From an uncultured Aquincola sp. (lineage in GTDB: Bacteria; Pseudomonadota; Gammaproteobacteria; Burkholderiales; Burkholderiaceae), in the NCBI GenBank assembly GCA_937883885.1, contig CAKZXL010000440.1, positions 1 to 24,168 of the forward strand: a DNA stretch of 24,168 nucleotides, written 5' to 3'. Both the position numbers and the translations under genes were made by a program. Below the pieces are notes generated by a model that had not been told where the DNA came from, searched no databases, and saw nothing but the letters and a program-made list of their open reading frames with translations. This document shows, piece after piece, positions 7,512-14,372 of the stretch (its first letter is position 1; each line of letters opens with the position of its first letter).

Positions 7512-9551
7512 TCAGGCGGCCGGCTTGCGCCGCTTGCGCGCCGGCTGCTGGGCCGGGTCGTGGCGCTTGAGCCAGGCCAGGAACTCGGCATACCAGAGCC
7601 GGCTGTTGCGGGGCTTGAGCACCCAGTGGTTCTCGTCGGGGAACCACAGCAGCCGCGTGTCCACGCCGCGGGCATGCAGCGTGTTGTAGTAGGCCAGGCC
7701 CTGTGCATCGGGCACCCGGTAGTCCTTGGCGCCATGGATCACCAGCGTGGGCGTGCTCATGCTGCCGGCGTAGCTGGCCGGGCTTTGCGCGGCCACCTGG
7801 TCGGGCTTGTCCCAGTACCAGGCACCCAGCTCCTTGGCATGCCAGCTCCAGGCATCGTCGGCGAACATGGCCTGCCAGTCGAAGCAGCCGGCATGGCACA
7901 CGTAGGCCGCGTAACGGCCGGCCGGCACATGGCCGTTCATCCAGGCCACCATGTAGCCGCCGTAGCTGCCGCCGGTGGCAAACACGCGTGCCGGGTCGGC
8001 CCAGGGTTGCTGCAACAGCGCGTCGGTGGCGGCTTCCACGTCCTGCAGCTCCAGCGTGCCCCAGCGGTGGGTGATGCTGTCGAGGAAGGCATAGCCGAAG
8101 CTGGAAGAGCCGTGGTAGTTGACCGCCGCCACCACATAGCCCTGCGCGGCGAACAGCTCGGTGTTCCAGCGGTAGTGCCACACGTCGCCGGCCGCGGTGT
8201 GCGGCCCGCCATGGATCAGGTGCAGCAGCGGGTACTTCTTCTTGGGGTCGAAGCCGGGCGGGTAGGTCAGCCACACCTGCACCTTGTCGCCTTCGGCGCC
8301 GGTGATCCAGATGGCCTCGTTGCGGCCCCAGGCCAGCGGGCCCAGCAGCGCATCGTTGAAGCGCTCGATGCGGCGCGGCTTCTGGCCCGGCAGGCAGGCG
8401 ATCACCTGCGCCGGGTGGCTGGCCGCATCGCGCAGCGCCACCAGCGTGCCGGCCTGCTTGTCGAAGCCCTGCACCCAGCCGCCTTCCAGCACCACCTCGG
8501 CGCGGCGGTCGGGCAGGTCGAAGCGCCACAGGTGGCAGCGGCCCTGCTGCTCGGCGGTGAACAGCACCGCCTGGCCGTCGTCTTCCCAGTGCAGCGGGGC
8601 ATGCACCTCGTGGTCCCAGGCTTCACTTTCCACCGCCCAGCGGCCCGTTCGGCTGCCGGGGCGGCTGCGCTCCCACACGGCCAGCTGCGCCGGCATGGTG
8701 TGCTTGCGGCCCTGGTGGCTGGCGGTGAAGGCCACCCGCTCGCCATCCGGGCTGTAGCGCGGAGACGAGAAGTCATAGGCCTCGTCGCGCGCGATCACGT
8801 CGACGCGGCCAGTGGCCAGCTGCAGCTCGGCCAGCGCATAGCGGCCGTCGATGCGCTTGACCGGCGCCGGGTCGAAGGCAAAGACGATGCGCTCGCCATC
8901 GGGCGAGACGTCGAAGTTCTCGGCGCTGGGGTCGACCCGGCGCAGCTCCCAGGCCGTGCCCTCGAACAGGTCGCGCACCTTGCCGCTGTCCACGTCGATC
9001 AGGTGCAGGTGCGGCACCCGGTCTTGCGGCAGGTGGTCGTCCCAGAAGCGGTACAGCGGCTCGGCGGTGACGTAGCCGGTTTCCTTGCGCTCCGAAAAGG
9101 CCTTGTAGGCCTTGGCCTGGGCGCGGCCGCCCTTGAGCTGCGGCCACACCCACGACACCGCGACGATGCGCTTGCCGTCGGGCAGCCAGCGGTAGGCCTC
9201 GATGCCGGTGGCCACCGTGGCCACGCGCCGGGCTTCGCCGCCGTCGGCCGGAATCACGTACAGCTGCGGCGCGGTGTCCTTGCGGCCTTCCTGTTCGCGT
9301 TTGGCGATGAAGGCGATGCGGTCGCCGCGTGGGCTCCAGCGCGGCTGGCCGTCCTTGTCGCCGCCATGGGTCAGCGCCCGCGGCTTGCCGCCCTGGGTGG
9401 ACAGCAGCCACAGCACCGTGCGGCTGTTGTTGTCCTCCATCGAGAAGCGGGTGACCGGCAGCACCGCCTGCGCGCCATCCGGCGACAGGCTGGGCGCGCC
9501 CAGGCGCTCGATCTTCCAGAGGGCTTCGATGTCGAAAAGCTTGTGGGCCAT
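7512..9551 (-). CDS. S9 family serine peptidase (prolyl oligopeptidase type)
   Basis: The 679-residue product is an alpha/beta-hydrolase peptidase of the prolyl oligopeptidase / acylaminoacyl peptidase group, which cleaves short peptides gated by a beta-propeller. The N-terminal two thirds contain propeller (PD40-like) repeats such as SPDGAQAVLP, SPRGDRIAFIA and SPDGERVAFTA. The C-terminal catalytic domain has the nucleophile elbow GGSYGGYM with Ser529, then Asp610 in HGAKDYRVPD and His642 in PDENHWVL, a complete triad in the expected order. No signal peptide is seen, so it should be cytoplasmic. The start at 9551 lies 6 bases after the stop of the acetyltransferase gene, so the two are likely co-transcribed. 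The Lys/Arg-rich tail (KRHDPAQQPARKRRKPAA) is unusual only in charge. Substrate preference cannot be read from sequence. Confidence 0.93.
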   Translation of the reverse strand: MAHKLFDIEALWKIERLGAPSLSPDGAQAVLPVTRFSMEDNNSRTVLWLLSTQGGKPRALTHGGDKDGQPRWSPRGDRIAFIAKREQEGRKDTAPQLYVIPADGGEARRVATVATGIEAYRWLPDGKRIVAVSWVWPQLKGGRAQAKAYKAFSERKETGYVTAEPLYRFWDDHLPQDRVPHLHLIDVDSGKVRDLFEGTAWELRRVDPSAENFDVSPDGERIVFAFDPAPVKRIDGRYALAELQLATGRVDVIARDEAYDFSSPRYSPDGERVAFTASHQGRKHTMPAQLAVWERSRPGSRTGRWAVESEAWDHEVHAPLHWEDDGQAVLFTAEQQGRCHLWRFDLPDRRAEVVLEGGWVQGFDKQAGTLVALRDAASHPAQVIACLPGQKPRRIERFNDALLGPLAWGRNEAIWITGAEGDKVQVWLTYPPGFDPKKKYPLLHLIHGGPHTAAGDVWHYRWNTELFAAQGYVVAAVNYHGSSSFGYAFLDSITHRWGTLELQDVEAATDALLQQPWADPARVFATGGSYGGYMVAWMNGHVPAGRYAAYVCHAGCFDWQAMFADDAWSWHAKELGAWYWDKPDQVAAQSPASYAGSMSTPTLVIHGAKDYRVPDAQGLAYYNTLHARGVDTRLLWFPDENHWVLKPRNSRLWYAEFLAWLKRHDPAQQPARKRRKPAA

Positions 9552-9557
9552 GGTGTG

Positions 9558-10148
9558 TCAGCGCGGCTTGGCGAGCTGCCAGTCGAGGTGGTTGCGCACG
9601 GTGGGCCATTCAGCCGCGGTGATGCTGTAGACGGCGGTGTCGCGTAGCGCGCCGTCGGCGGTGCGCTGGTGGCTGCGCAGGATGCCGTCGAGCTGCGCGC
9701 CCAAGCGCTCGATGGCCCTGCGGCTCTGGGTGTTGAGGCGGTGCGTGCGAAACTCCACCGCGATGCAGTCCAGCGTGTCGAACGCATGGGCCAGCAGCAT
9801 GCGCTTGCACTGGGTGTTCAGCGGTCCGCGCTGCCCCCGGCGCGCCAGCCAGGTGCTGCCGATCTCCACACGCTGGTGCACCGCATCCACGTTCATGTAG
9901 GTCGTCATGCCCACCGGCGTGCCTTCGGTGTCCAGCACGGTGAAGGGCAGCATGCTGCCCGCGGCCTGCAGGCCCAGCCGCCGCTCGATCTCGGCCGCCA
10001 TGCGTTCCGGGGAAGGCACGGCGGTGTACCAGAGCTTCCACAATTCACCTTCCTGCACCGCTTCGGCCAGCGCACCGGCATGTTCGGTTACAAGAGGCAC
10101 CAGGCTGGCCCAGCGGCCAGACAGTTCAACGGGTTGGAGCCAGGGCAT
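9558..10148 (-). CDS. GNAT family N-acetyltransferase (RimJ/RimL-like)
   Basis: The 196-residue protein belongs to the GNAT superfamily, which moves an acetyl group from acetyl-CoA to an amine. The fold markers are LPFTVLDTEGTPVGMTTY (beta strands 2-4), VEIGSTWLARRGQRGPLNTQCK (the acetyl-CoA pyrophosphate loop region) and VEFRTHRLNTQSRRAIERLGA, the typical C-terminal RimJ/RimL-like segment. It is closest to small-molecule or protein N-terminal acetyltransferases of the Acetyltransf_3 type; the substrate is unknown. The ATG at 10148 gives the family N-terminus MPWLQPVELSGRWASLVPL; an in-frame ATG at 10262 would add 38 residues covering the intergenic control region and is not supported. It is first in a two-gene unit with the S9 peptidase. 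Confidence 0.88.
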   Translation of the reverse strand: MPWLQPVELSGRWASLVPLVTEHAGALAEAVQEGELWKLWYTAVPSPERMAAEIERRLGLQAAGSMLPFTVLDTEGTPVGMTTYMNVDAVHQRVEIGSTWLARRGQRGPLNTQCKRMLLAHAFDTLDCIAVEFRTHRLNTQSRRAIERLGAQLDGILRSHQRTADGALRDTAVYSITAAEWPTVRNHLDWQLAKPR

Positions 10149-10149
10149 C

Positions 10150-10162
10150 GTGGTGTAACCAC
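10150..10162 (-). promoter_or_regulatory. Small hairpin next to the acetyltransferase start codon
   Basis: GTGGT (10150-10154) and ACCAC (10158-10162) form a perfect 5-base inverted repeat with a 3-base loop, starting one base before the acetyltransferase ATG. The only GG-rich stretch that could serve as a ribosome binding site falls inside it, so it might limit initiation. The element is short and could be chance. Confidence 0.25.
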
Positions 10163-10190
10163 CAGGGCTTAACTGGTGTTTTTCTTGCTG

Positions 10191-10219
10191 TTGACACGCG
10201 ACGATGATCGCATCATCAC
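10191..10219 (+). promoter_or_regulatory. Candidate promoter and dyad upstream of the secreted protein gene
   Basis: A perfect -35 hexamer TTGACA lies at 10191-10196. With a 17-base spacer the -10 would be CATCAC (10214-10219), a weak match. GATGAT (10203-10208) and ATCATC (10212-10217) form a 6-base inverted repeat around CGC, located between the two hexamers. A strong -35 with a poor -10 and an overlapping dyad is a pattern seen at activator- or repressor-controlled promoters, but no regulator is identified. Confidence 0.35.
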
Positions 10220-10248
10220 CCCTGTCCACTCTCGCCCCGCGTGACGAC

Positions 10249-11046
10249 ATGAGCACCTGCACCGCCCCTCGCCGTCACCCCCTGCCGATGCTGGCCGGCC
10301 TGCCGGCCCTGCTGTGCCTGTTCATGGGCTCGGCGCGGGCCGAGCCCTGGGCCGACCCCGGCCCCGCCGTCGCCCCCGCCGGCCTGCGGGTGCAGTGGCT
10401 CAAGCCGGTGGCGCGCAAGTCGCTGCTGGGGCCCGCGGCCTTTGCGGCGCCGTCCACCTGTTCGCTCGACCCGTTTGCCGATGCCAACCCCGAGCAGCGC
10501 GAACGCCAGCTCGAGCGCGCCGACGTCAGCGGCGGCATGGGCTACGGCTGCACCGGCGAGCGCATGGCGATGAACGTGGCCGCGCCGCCGCCGGCCGTCA
10601 CCAGCAATGCCCGCATGCGGCGCTTCGACCTGTCGATCGACCAGTGGATGAGCACCCGCCTGGCCGACCAGTTGACCACCAGCGCCCGCCTGGGCGTCAA
10701 GGCCAGCGGCGACCCCACCGTGCGCAGCCAGGCCGCGCGTGCACTGGTGGCCGCCGGCAGCATGCTGCGGCTGAACGACGACTGGGCGATGGAGCTGCAG
10801 TTCGGCCGCGACAAGGACACCACCGCGCTGCGCTCGCGCGCCAAGTGGTCCACGCTGTGGCGCGTGGCCGGTGAACACCTGATGTACCTGCAGCTGGCCT
10901 CGGAGCCGGCCGGCACCGCGCAAACCGTGGGCATGCGCTGGTGGCTGGTGCCCCGGCGCGCCACGCTGGATGTGTCGGCCTACCGGCCGGTGGACACCCA
11001 GCGGGTGGAACCGCGGCTGGGCTTGTCAGTGACGCTCGGGCGCTGA
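10249..11046 (+). CDS. Secreted protein of unknown function
   Basis: I do not recognise a family for this 265-residue product. The N-terminus MSTCTAPRRHPLPMLAGLPA continues into a hydrophobic core ending MGSARA|EP, a good type I signal peptide with AxA-like cleavage near residue 31. The mature part has two cysteines about 30 residues apart, in STCSLDPFAD and GYGCTGERMA, which could form a disulfide. The C-terminal half alternates polar and hydrophobic residues in strand-like blocks (MLRLNDDWAMELQFGRD, LMYLQLASEPAG, RVEPRLGLSVTLGR), suggesting a periplasmic or outer-membrane beta-rich protein. The ATG at 10249 was chosen because it begins the signal peptide; an ATG at 10204 would put 15 extra residues ahead of it and sits inside the candidate promoter. 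It is divergent from the acetyltransferase gene and convergent with the MoxR gene. Confidence 0.75.
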   Translation: MSTCTAPRRHPLPMLAGLPALLCLFMGSARAEPWADPGPAVAPAGLRVQWLKPVARKSLLGPAAFAAPSTCSLDPFADANPEQRERQLERADVSGGMGYGCTGERMAMNVAAPPPAVTSNARMRRFDLSIDQWMSTRLADQLTTSARLGVKASGDPTVRSQAARALVAAGSMLRLNDDWAMELQFGRDKDTTALRSRAKWSTLWRVAGEHLMYLQLASEPAGTAQTVGMRWWLVPRRATLDVSAYRPVDTQRVEPRLGLSVTLGR

Positions 11047-11050
11047 GTCA

Positions 11051-11061
11051 GCCCCCAAGCT
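11051..11061 (+). repeat. Fragment of the GC-rich intergenic repeat, copy C
   Basis: GCCCCCAAGCT, the first 11 bases of the repeat seen at 105-145 and 12763-12803, occurs 4 bases after the stop of the secreted protein gene and in the same orientation as that gene. It then passes into a T-run (TTTTTT, 11061-11066) reaching the MoxR stop codon. It may be a truncated copy; at 11 bases chance is not excluded. Confidence 0.4.
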
Positions 11062-11065
11062 TTTT

Positions 11066-11920
11066 TCAGCGGTTGTGCCGCTGCATGAACACCAGCTTCT
11101 CGAACAGCGTCACGTCCTGCTCGTTCTTCAGCAGCGCGCCCAGCAGCGGTGGCACGGCCACCTTGTCGTCCTTGCTCTGCAGCGCCTCGGCCGGAATATC
11201 TTCGGCCACCAGCAGCTTGAGCCAGTCGATCAGCTCGCTGGTGCTGGGCTTCTTCTTCAGGCCCGGCAGGTTGCGCACGTCGTAGAAGTTCTTCAGCGCA
11301 GCGCCCAGCAGCTCTTTCTTGATGGCCGGAAAGTGCACGTCGACGATCTTCTGCATCGTCGTGGCATCGGGGAACTTGATGTAGTGGAAGAAGCAGCGGC
11401 GCAGAAAGGCGTCGGGCAGCTCCTTCTCGTTGTTGGAGGTGATGAACACGAGAGGCCGGTGTTTGGCCTTGACCAGTTCCCGCGTCTCGTAGACGTAGAA
11501 CTCCATGCGGTCGATCTCGCGCAGCAGGTCGTTCGGAAATTCGATGTCGGCCTTGTCGATCTCGTCGATCAGCAGCACCACCGGCTGCTCCGACGTGAAG
11601 GCCTGCCACAGCGTGCCCTGCACGATGTAGTTGCGGATGTCGCGCACCTTCTCGGCGCTCACCGGGTCTTGCAGCTGGCTGTCGCGCAGGCGGCTGACCG
11701 CATCGTATTCATACAGGCCCTGCTGGGCCTTGGTGGTGCTCTTGATGTGCCACTGCAGCAGCGGCATGCCCAGCGCGCTGGCCACTTCCTCGGCCAGCAT
11801 GGTCTTGCCGGTGCCGGGTTCGCCCTTGATGAGCAGCGGGCGCTGCAAGGTGATGGCTGCATTGACGGCCAGCATCAGGTCCTGGGTGGCGACGTACTGG
11901 TCGGAGCCTTGGAACTTCAT
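11066..11920 (-). CDS. MoxR-type AAA+ ATPase
   Basis: The 284-residue protein is a MoxR-family AAA+ ATPase of the kind that acts as a chaperone with VWA-domain partners to insert metals or cofactors or to activate complexes. Walker A is G33-EPGTGK-T40, Walker B is LLIDEID with D119 and E120, sensor 1 is VFITSNNEKELPD, followed by the paired arginines FLRRC. The C-terminal lid contains SELIDWLKLLVAEDIP. There is no signal peptide, so it should be cytoplasmic. The ATG at 11920 is the first in frame and gives the usual short N-terminus MKFQGSDQYVATQDLM. The likely partner is the VWA protein encoded at 6220-7392, with three unrelated-looking genes between. It is divergent from the cytochrome c gene. 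Its length is shorter than many MoxR proteins (about 310-330) but no motif is missing. Confidence 0.92.
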   Translation of the reverse strand: MKFQGSDQYVATQDLMLAVNAAITLQRPLLIKGEPGTGKTMLAEEVASALGMPLLQWHIKSTTKAQQGLYEYDAVSRLRDSQLQDPVSAEKVRDIRNYIVQGTLWQAFTSEQPVVLLIDEIDKADIEFPNDLLREIDRMEFYVYETRELVKAKHRPLVFITSNNEKELPDAFLRRCFFHYIKFPDATTMQKIVDVHFPAIKKELLGAALKNFYDVRNLPGLKKKPSTSELIDWLKLLVAEDIPAEALQSKDDKVAVPPLLGALLKNEQDVTLFEKLVFMQRHNR

Positions 11921-11953
11921 GAGTGGTGGCCTTCGGTGCGAGCGTGATAAGGG

Positions 11954-11983
11954 TTAAAACCAGTATAAGGGGCCCCCTATAAT
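11954..11983. promoter_or_regulatory. Divergent promoter region with near-palindrome (moxR / cytochrome c)
   Basis: For the cytochrome gene, TTAAAA (11954-11959) and a perfect -10 TATAAT (11978-11983) are separated by 18 bases. For the MoxR gene, TATACT is read on the minus strand at 11967-11962. Between and across these lies the 18-base near-palindrome TATAAGGGGCCCCCTATA (11964-11981), with GGGGCCCC at its centre and one mismatched pair. The dyad overlaps both -10 elements, so a single bound protein could affect both genes. It stands out as an AT-rich island with a G/C core in an otherwise GC-rich region. Confidence 0.5.
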
Positions 11984-12026
11984 CAGCGGTTGAACTCAAG
12001 CCCACAGCCACAGGTCCGCGACAACG

Positions 12027-12704
12027 ATGAACAAAGCCCACTCCATGCTGTTTGTGCTGGCCCTGTCCGGCATCGTTTCGGCGGCTGACGCGCAAGACAT
12101 CAAGCCTGACGCCGCTGCCGGCGCCAAGAAGGTGGCCATGTGCATCGGCTGCCATGGCATCCCCGAGTACAAGGCCGCGTTCCCTGAGCAGCACCTCGTG
12201 CCCAAGATCTCGGGCCAGGGCGCCAAGTACATCGTGGCCGCGCTCAACAGCTACAAGACCGGCGACCGCAAGCACCCCACGATGCGCGGCATCGCCGCCT
12301 CGCTGACCGACCAGGACATGGCCGATGTCGCCGCCTTTTATGAAGGCAATGTGGCCGACCCGCAGCCGGCACCCGAAGCACTGGCTGTCAAGCCCCGCCC
12401 CGAAGTGGCCGAGCTGCTGACCAAGGGTGCCTGCGTGTCCTGCCACGGCGCCAACTTCTCCAAGCCCATCGACGGCAGCTACCCCAAGATCGCCGGCCAG
12501 TACCCCGACTACCTGTACGTGGCCCTCAAGTCGTACAAGACCACCAACAACAGCCTGATCGGCCGCGGCAACGCCATCATGGCCGGCCAGGTCAAGCAGT
12601 ACAGCAACGCCGAGCTGCGCGCCATCGCCGAGTACATCGGCTCCCTGCCCAGCGAGCTGCAAACCCGCCCCGAGTCGCGCTTCCGCTTCGCTTCGAACAA
12701 GTAA
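12027..12704 (+). CDS. Diheme cytochrome c, cytochrome c4-like
   Basis: The 225-residue product is a periplasmic diheme c-type cytochrome that likely carries electrons between the bc1 complex and terminal oxidases. A signal peptide (MNKAHSMLFVLALSGIVSAA, cleavage near ADA-QD) precedes two heme domains. The first heme site is C39-IG-CH43 with probable axial Met86 in KHPTMRG; the second is C136-VS-CH140 with probable axial Met185 in AIMAGQ. Both halves share the c4 pattern PKISGQ / PKIAGQYPDYLYVALKSYK, indicating the typical internal duplication. Length fits cytochrome c4 (about 200 mature residues). Start is the only ATG giving a signal peptide, with a weak AGG about 12 bases upstream. It is followed directly by a strong terminator, so it is probably monocistronic. 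Confidence 0.92.
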   Translation: MNKAHSMLFVLALSGIVSAADAQDIKPDAAAGAKKVAMCIGCHGIPEYKAAFPEQHLVPKISGQGAKYIVAALNSYKTGDRKHPTMRGIAASLTDQDMADVAAFYEGNVADPQPAPEALAVKPRPEVAELLTKGACVSCHGANFSKPIDGSYPKIAGQYPDYLYVALKSYKTTNNSLIGRGNAIMAGQVKQYSNAELRAIAEYIGSLPSELQTRPESRFRFASNK

Positions 12705-12725
12705 GCAGCGCCGCGACCGTGCCGC

Positions 12726-12752
12726 AAAAAGCCGCCTTCGGGCGGCTTTTTT
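12726..12752 (+). terminator. Strong intrinsic terminator, probably bidirectional
   Basis: GCCGCC (12731-12736) pairs with GGCGGC (12741-12746) around a TTCG tetraloop. The stem is flanked by five A upstream and six T downstream, which extend it. It lies 22 bases past the cytochrome c stop. Because A-runs and T-runs are on both sides, it should also stop transcripts arriving from glgA on the minus strand. Confidence 0.93.
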
Positions 12753-12762
12753 GCTGGATGGA

Positions 12763-12803
12763 GCCCCCAAGCTCGCTGTGCTCGCTACCCCCCGCGGGGG
12801 CGC
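12763..12803 (+). repeat. GC-rich intergenic repeat, copy B
   Basis: This 41-base unit starts GCCCCCAAGCTCGCTG and includes the perfect 12-base palindrome CCCCCGCGGGGG (12789-12800). It differs from the 105-145 copy at 5 of 41 positions. It lies after the cytochrome c terminator, reads in the same direction as that gene, and fills the gap between the convergent cytochrome and glgA genes. Confidence 0.7.
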
Positions 12804-12835
12804 GTTCCGCCTTGGGGCGGCCCGGCGGCGGAACG
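12803..12835. repeat. Inverted repeat just downstream of glgA
   Basis: CGTTCCGCC (12803-12811) and GGCGGAACG (12827-12835) are a perfect 9-base inverted repeat with a 15-base loop, which itself can form a smaller alternative hairpin (CCGCC 12807-12811 with GGCGG 12816-12820). It lies 8 bases beyond the glgA stop and abuts the repeat copy. There is no T-run on the glgA strand, so it is more likely an mRNA 3' end structure or part of the repeat element than an intrinsic terminator. Confidence 0.5.
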
Positions 12836-12842
12836 GTCCCTG

Positions 12843-14372
12843 TCAGCCCTCCGGCACCCCACGCGGTTGCGCGGCGCGGGCCGCGATGGCCTCGCGGTAC
12901 AGCGCCAGGTACTGCTGGGCCGGGCCTTCCCAGGAGAAGCGGGCGGCCATGGCGCGGCGGCGCATCTGCTGCCAGGTCACCGGTTCGACGAAGGTGTCGC
13001 AGGCCTGGTGGATGGCGCCTTCCAGCGCGTGGCCGCTGGCGGCGTCGAACATGAAGCCGGTGGCCTGGTCAGCCGCCAGCGTGTCCGGCGTGGCGTTGAC
13101 CACCGTGTCGGCCAGGCCGCCCACGCGGCGCACCACGGGCAGCGCGCCATAACGCTGGGCATACATCTGCGTCAGCCCGCAGGGCTCGAAGCGGGAGGGC
13201 ACCAGCACCAGGTCGGAGCCGGCCATCACGCGGTGGGCCAGGTCTTCGTCGTAGGCCAGCTTCACGCCCACCTGGCCGGCATGCGCCTGCTGCGCCATGC
13301 GGAAGGCGGCTTCCAGCGAAGGGTCGCCATTGCCTTGCAGCACCAGCTGGCCGCCGCGTTGCAGCAGCGCCGGCAGCGCGGCCAGCACAAGGTCCAGGCC
13401 TTTTTGTGAAGTCAGCCGGCTGACCACGCCGCACAGCGGACCGGCGGCCTTGGGATCGAGCCCGAATTCCTGCTGCAGCGCGCGCTTGCAGGCGGCCTTG
13501 CCGGCGGTCACGGTTTCGGCGTCGAAGCGCTGCGCGATGCCGGGGTCGGTCATCGGGTTCCACAGCGATTCGTCGATGCCGTTGATGATGCCGTGCACGT
13601 CCGTGCCACGGCCGCGGATCACGCCGTCCAGCCCGAAGCCATGCTCCAGCGTGGCGATCTCGCGCGCATAACCGGGGCTGACGGTGGTCACGCGGTCGGC
13701 GAACTTCAGGCCCGCCTTCATGAACGAGACCTGGCCATGGAACTCCAGCCCGGCCGGCGACATGAAGCGCGAGGACAGTCCCAGCCACGGGAAGTCAGCG
13801 GTGGGGAACAAGCCCTGGTAGGCCAGGTTGTGCACGGTGTAGATGGACGCGGCCTGCGTGGGCGGATGGCCGGCCACGTAGGCGCAGGCCATGCCGGCAT
13901 GCCAGTCGTGCGCATGCATCACGTCGGGCGTCCAGTCGGGGTCCAGGTCGCCCGCGGCCAGGTGGGCCGCCACCCAGCCCAGCAGCGCAAAGCGCTGCAG
14001 GTTGTCCTGCCATTCCAGGCCACGGCTGTCCTGGTAGGGGCCACCGCCGCGGCGGTACAGGTAGGGCGCGTCGATGAAGTACACCGGCACGCCGGTGTCG
14101 GGCATGCGGCCGCGCATCAGGCTGATGCGCCCGGCGCCGAACATCGCACCGAGATCGAGCACACGTTGCGGCTGTTCGATGGCCCGGGCCATCTGCGGCA
14201 GGCCCGGCACCAGCAGGCGCACGTCGGCGCCGGCAGCGATCAGGGCTGGCGGCAGCGCCGCCACCACGTCGGCCAGGCCCCCAGTCTTGACCAGGGGAAA
14301 CACTTCGGCCGCCACATGCAGCACTTTCAGCGGCGCCGATGAAGGCGCCGCGCCTGCCAGCCGTTCGCTCAT
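12843..14372 (-). CDS. glgA: Glycogen synthase (ADP-glucose)
   Basis: The 509-residue enzyme adds glucose from ADP-glucose to the growing alpha-1,4-glucan chain (GT5 family, GT-B fold). The ADP-glucose-binding motif KTGGLADV starts at Lys29 (Lys15 in E. coli). The C-terminal Rossmann domain carries the glucosyltransferase signature [25 protein letters not shown] with a catalytic Glu. There is an N-terminal extension of about 14 residues compared with E. coli Glg[15 protein letters not shown], before the core [12 protein letters not shown]. Its ATG overlaps the glgC stop by 4 bases (ATGA), so it is probably translated by coupling from glgC. The 3' end faces the cytochrome c gene across a shared terminator. 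Confidence 0.96.
   Translation of the reverse strand: MSERLAGAAPSSAPLKVLHVAAEVFPLVKTGGLADVVAALPPALIAAGADVRLLVPGLPQMARAIEQPQRVLDLGAMFGAGRISLMRGRMPDTGVPVYFIDAPYLYRRGGGPYQDSRGLEWQDNLQRFALLGWVAAHLAAGDLDPDWTPDVMHAHDWHAGMACAYVAGHPPTQAASIYTVHNLAYQGLFPTADFPWLGLSSRFMSPAGLEFHGQVSFMKAGLKFADRVTTVSPGYAREIATLEHGFGLDGVIRGRGTDVHGIINGIDESLWNPMTDPGIAQRFDAETVTAGKAACKRALQQEFGLDPKAAGPLCGVVSRLTSQKGLDLVLAALPALLQRGGQLVLQGNGDPSLEAAFRMAQQAHAGQVGVKLAYDEDLAHRVMAGSDLVLVPSRFEPCGLTQMYAQRYGALPVVRRVGGLADTVVNATPDTLAADQATGFMFDAASGHALEGAIHQACDTFVEPVTWQQMRRRAMAARFSWEGPAQQYLALYREAIAARAAQPRGVPEG

Noticed and set aside
7393..8529. Long N-terminal extension of the VWA gene, suggesting a fusion with a hydrolase
   Set aside because: The extension is an out-of-frame reading of the S9 peptidase gene; the family N-terminus MLINFFYTLRAAK starts at 7392, and a non-coding gap with a stem-loop lies between.
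7494..9647. 717-codon plus-strand frame opposite the S9 peptidase gene
   Set aside because: Antisense shadow with low-complexity composition and no recognisable domain; the opposite strand encodes a complete catalytic triad and propeller.
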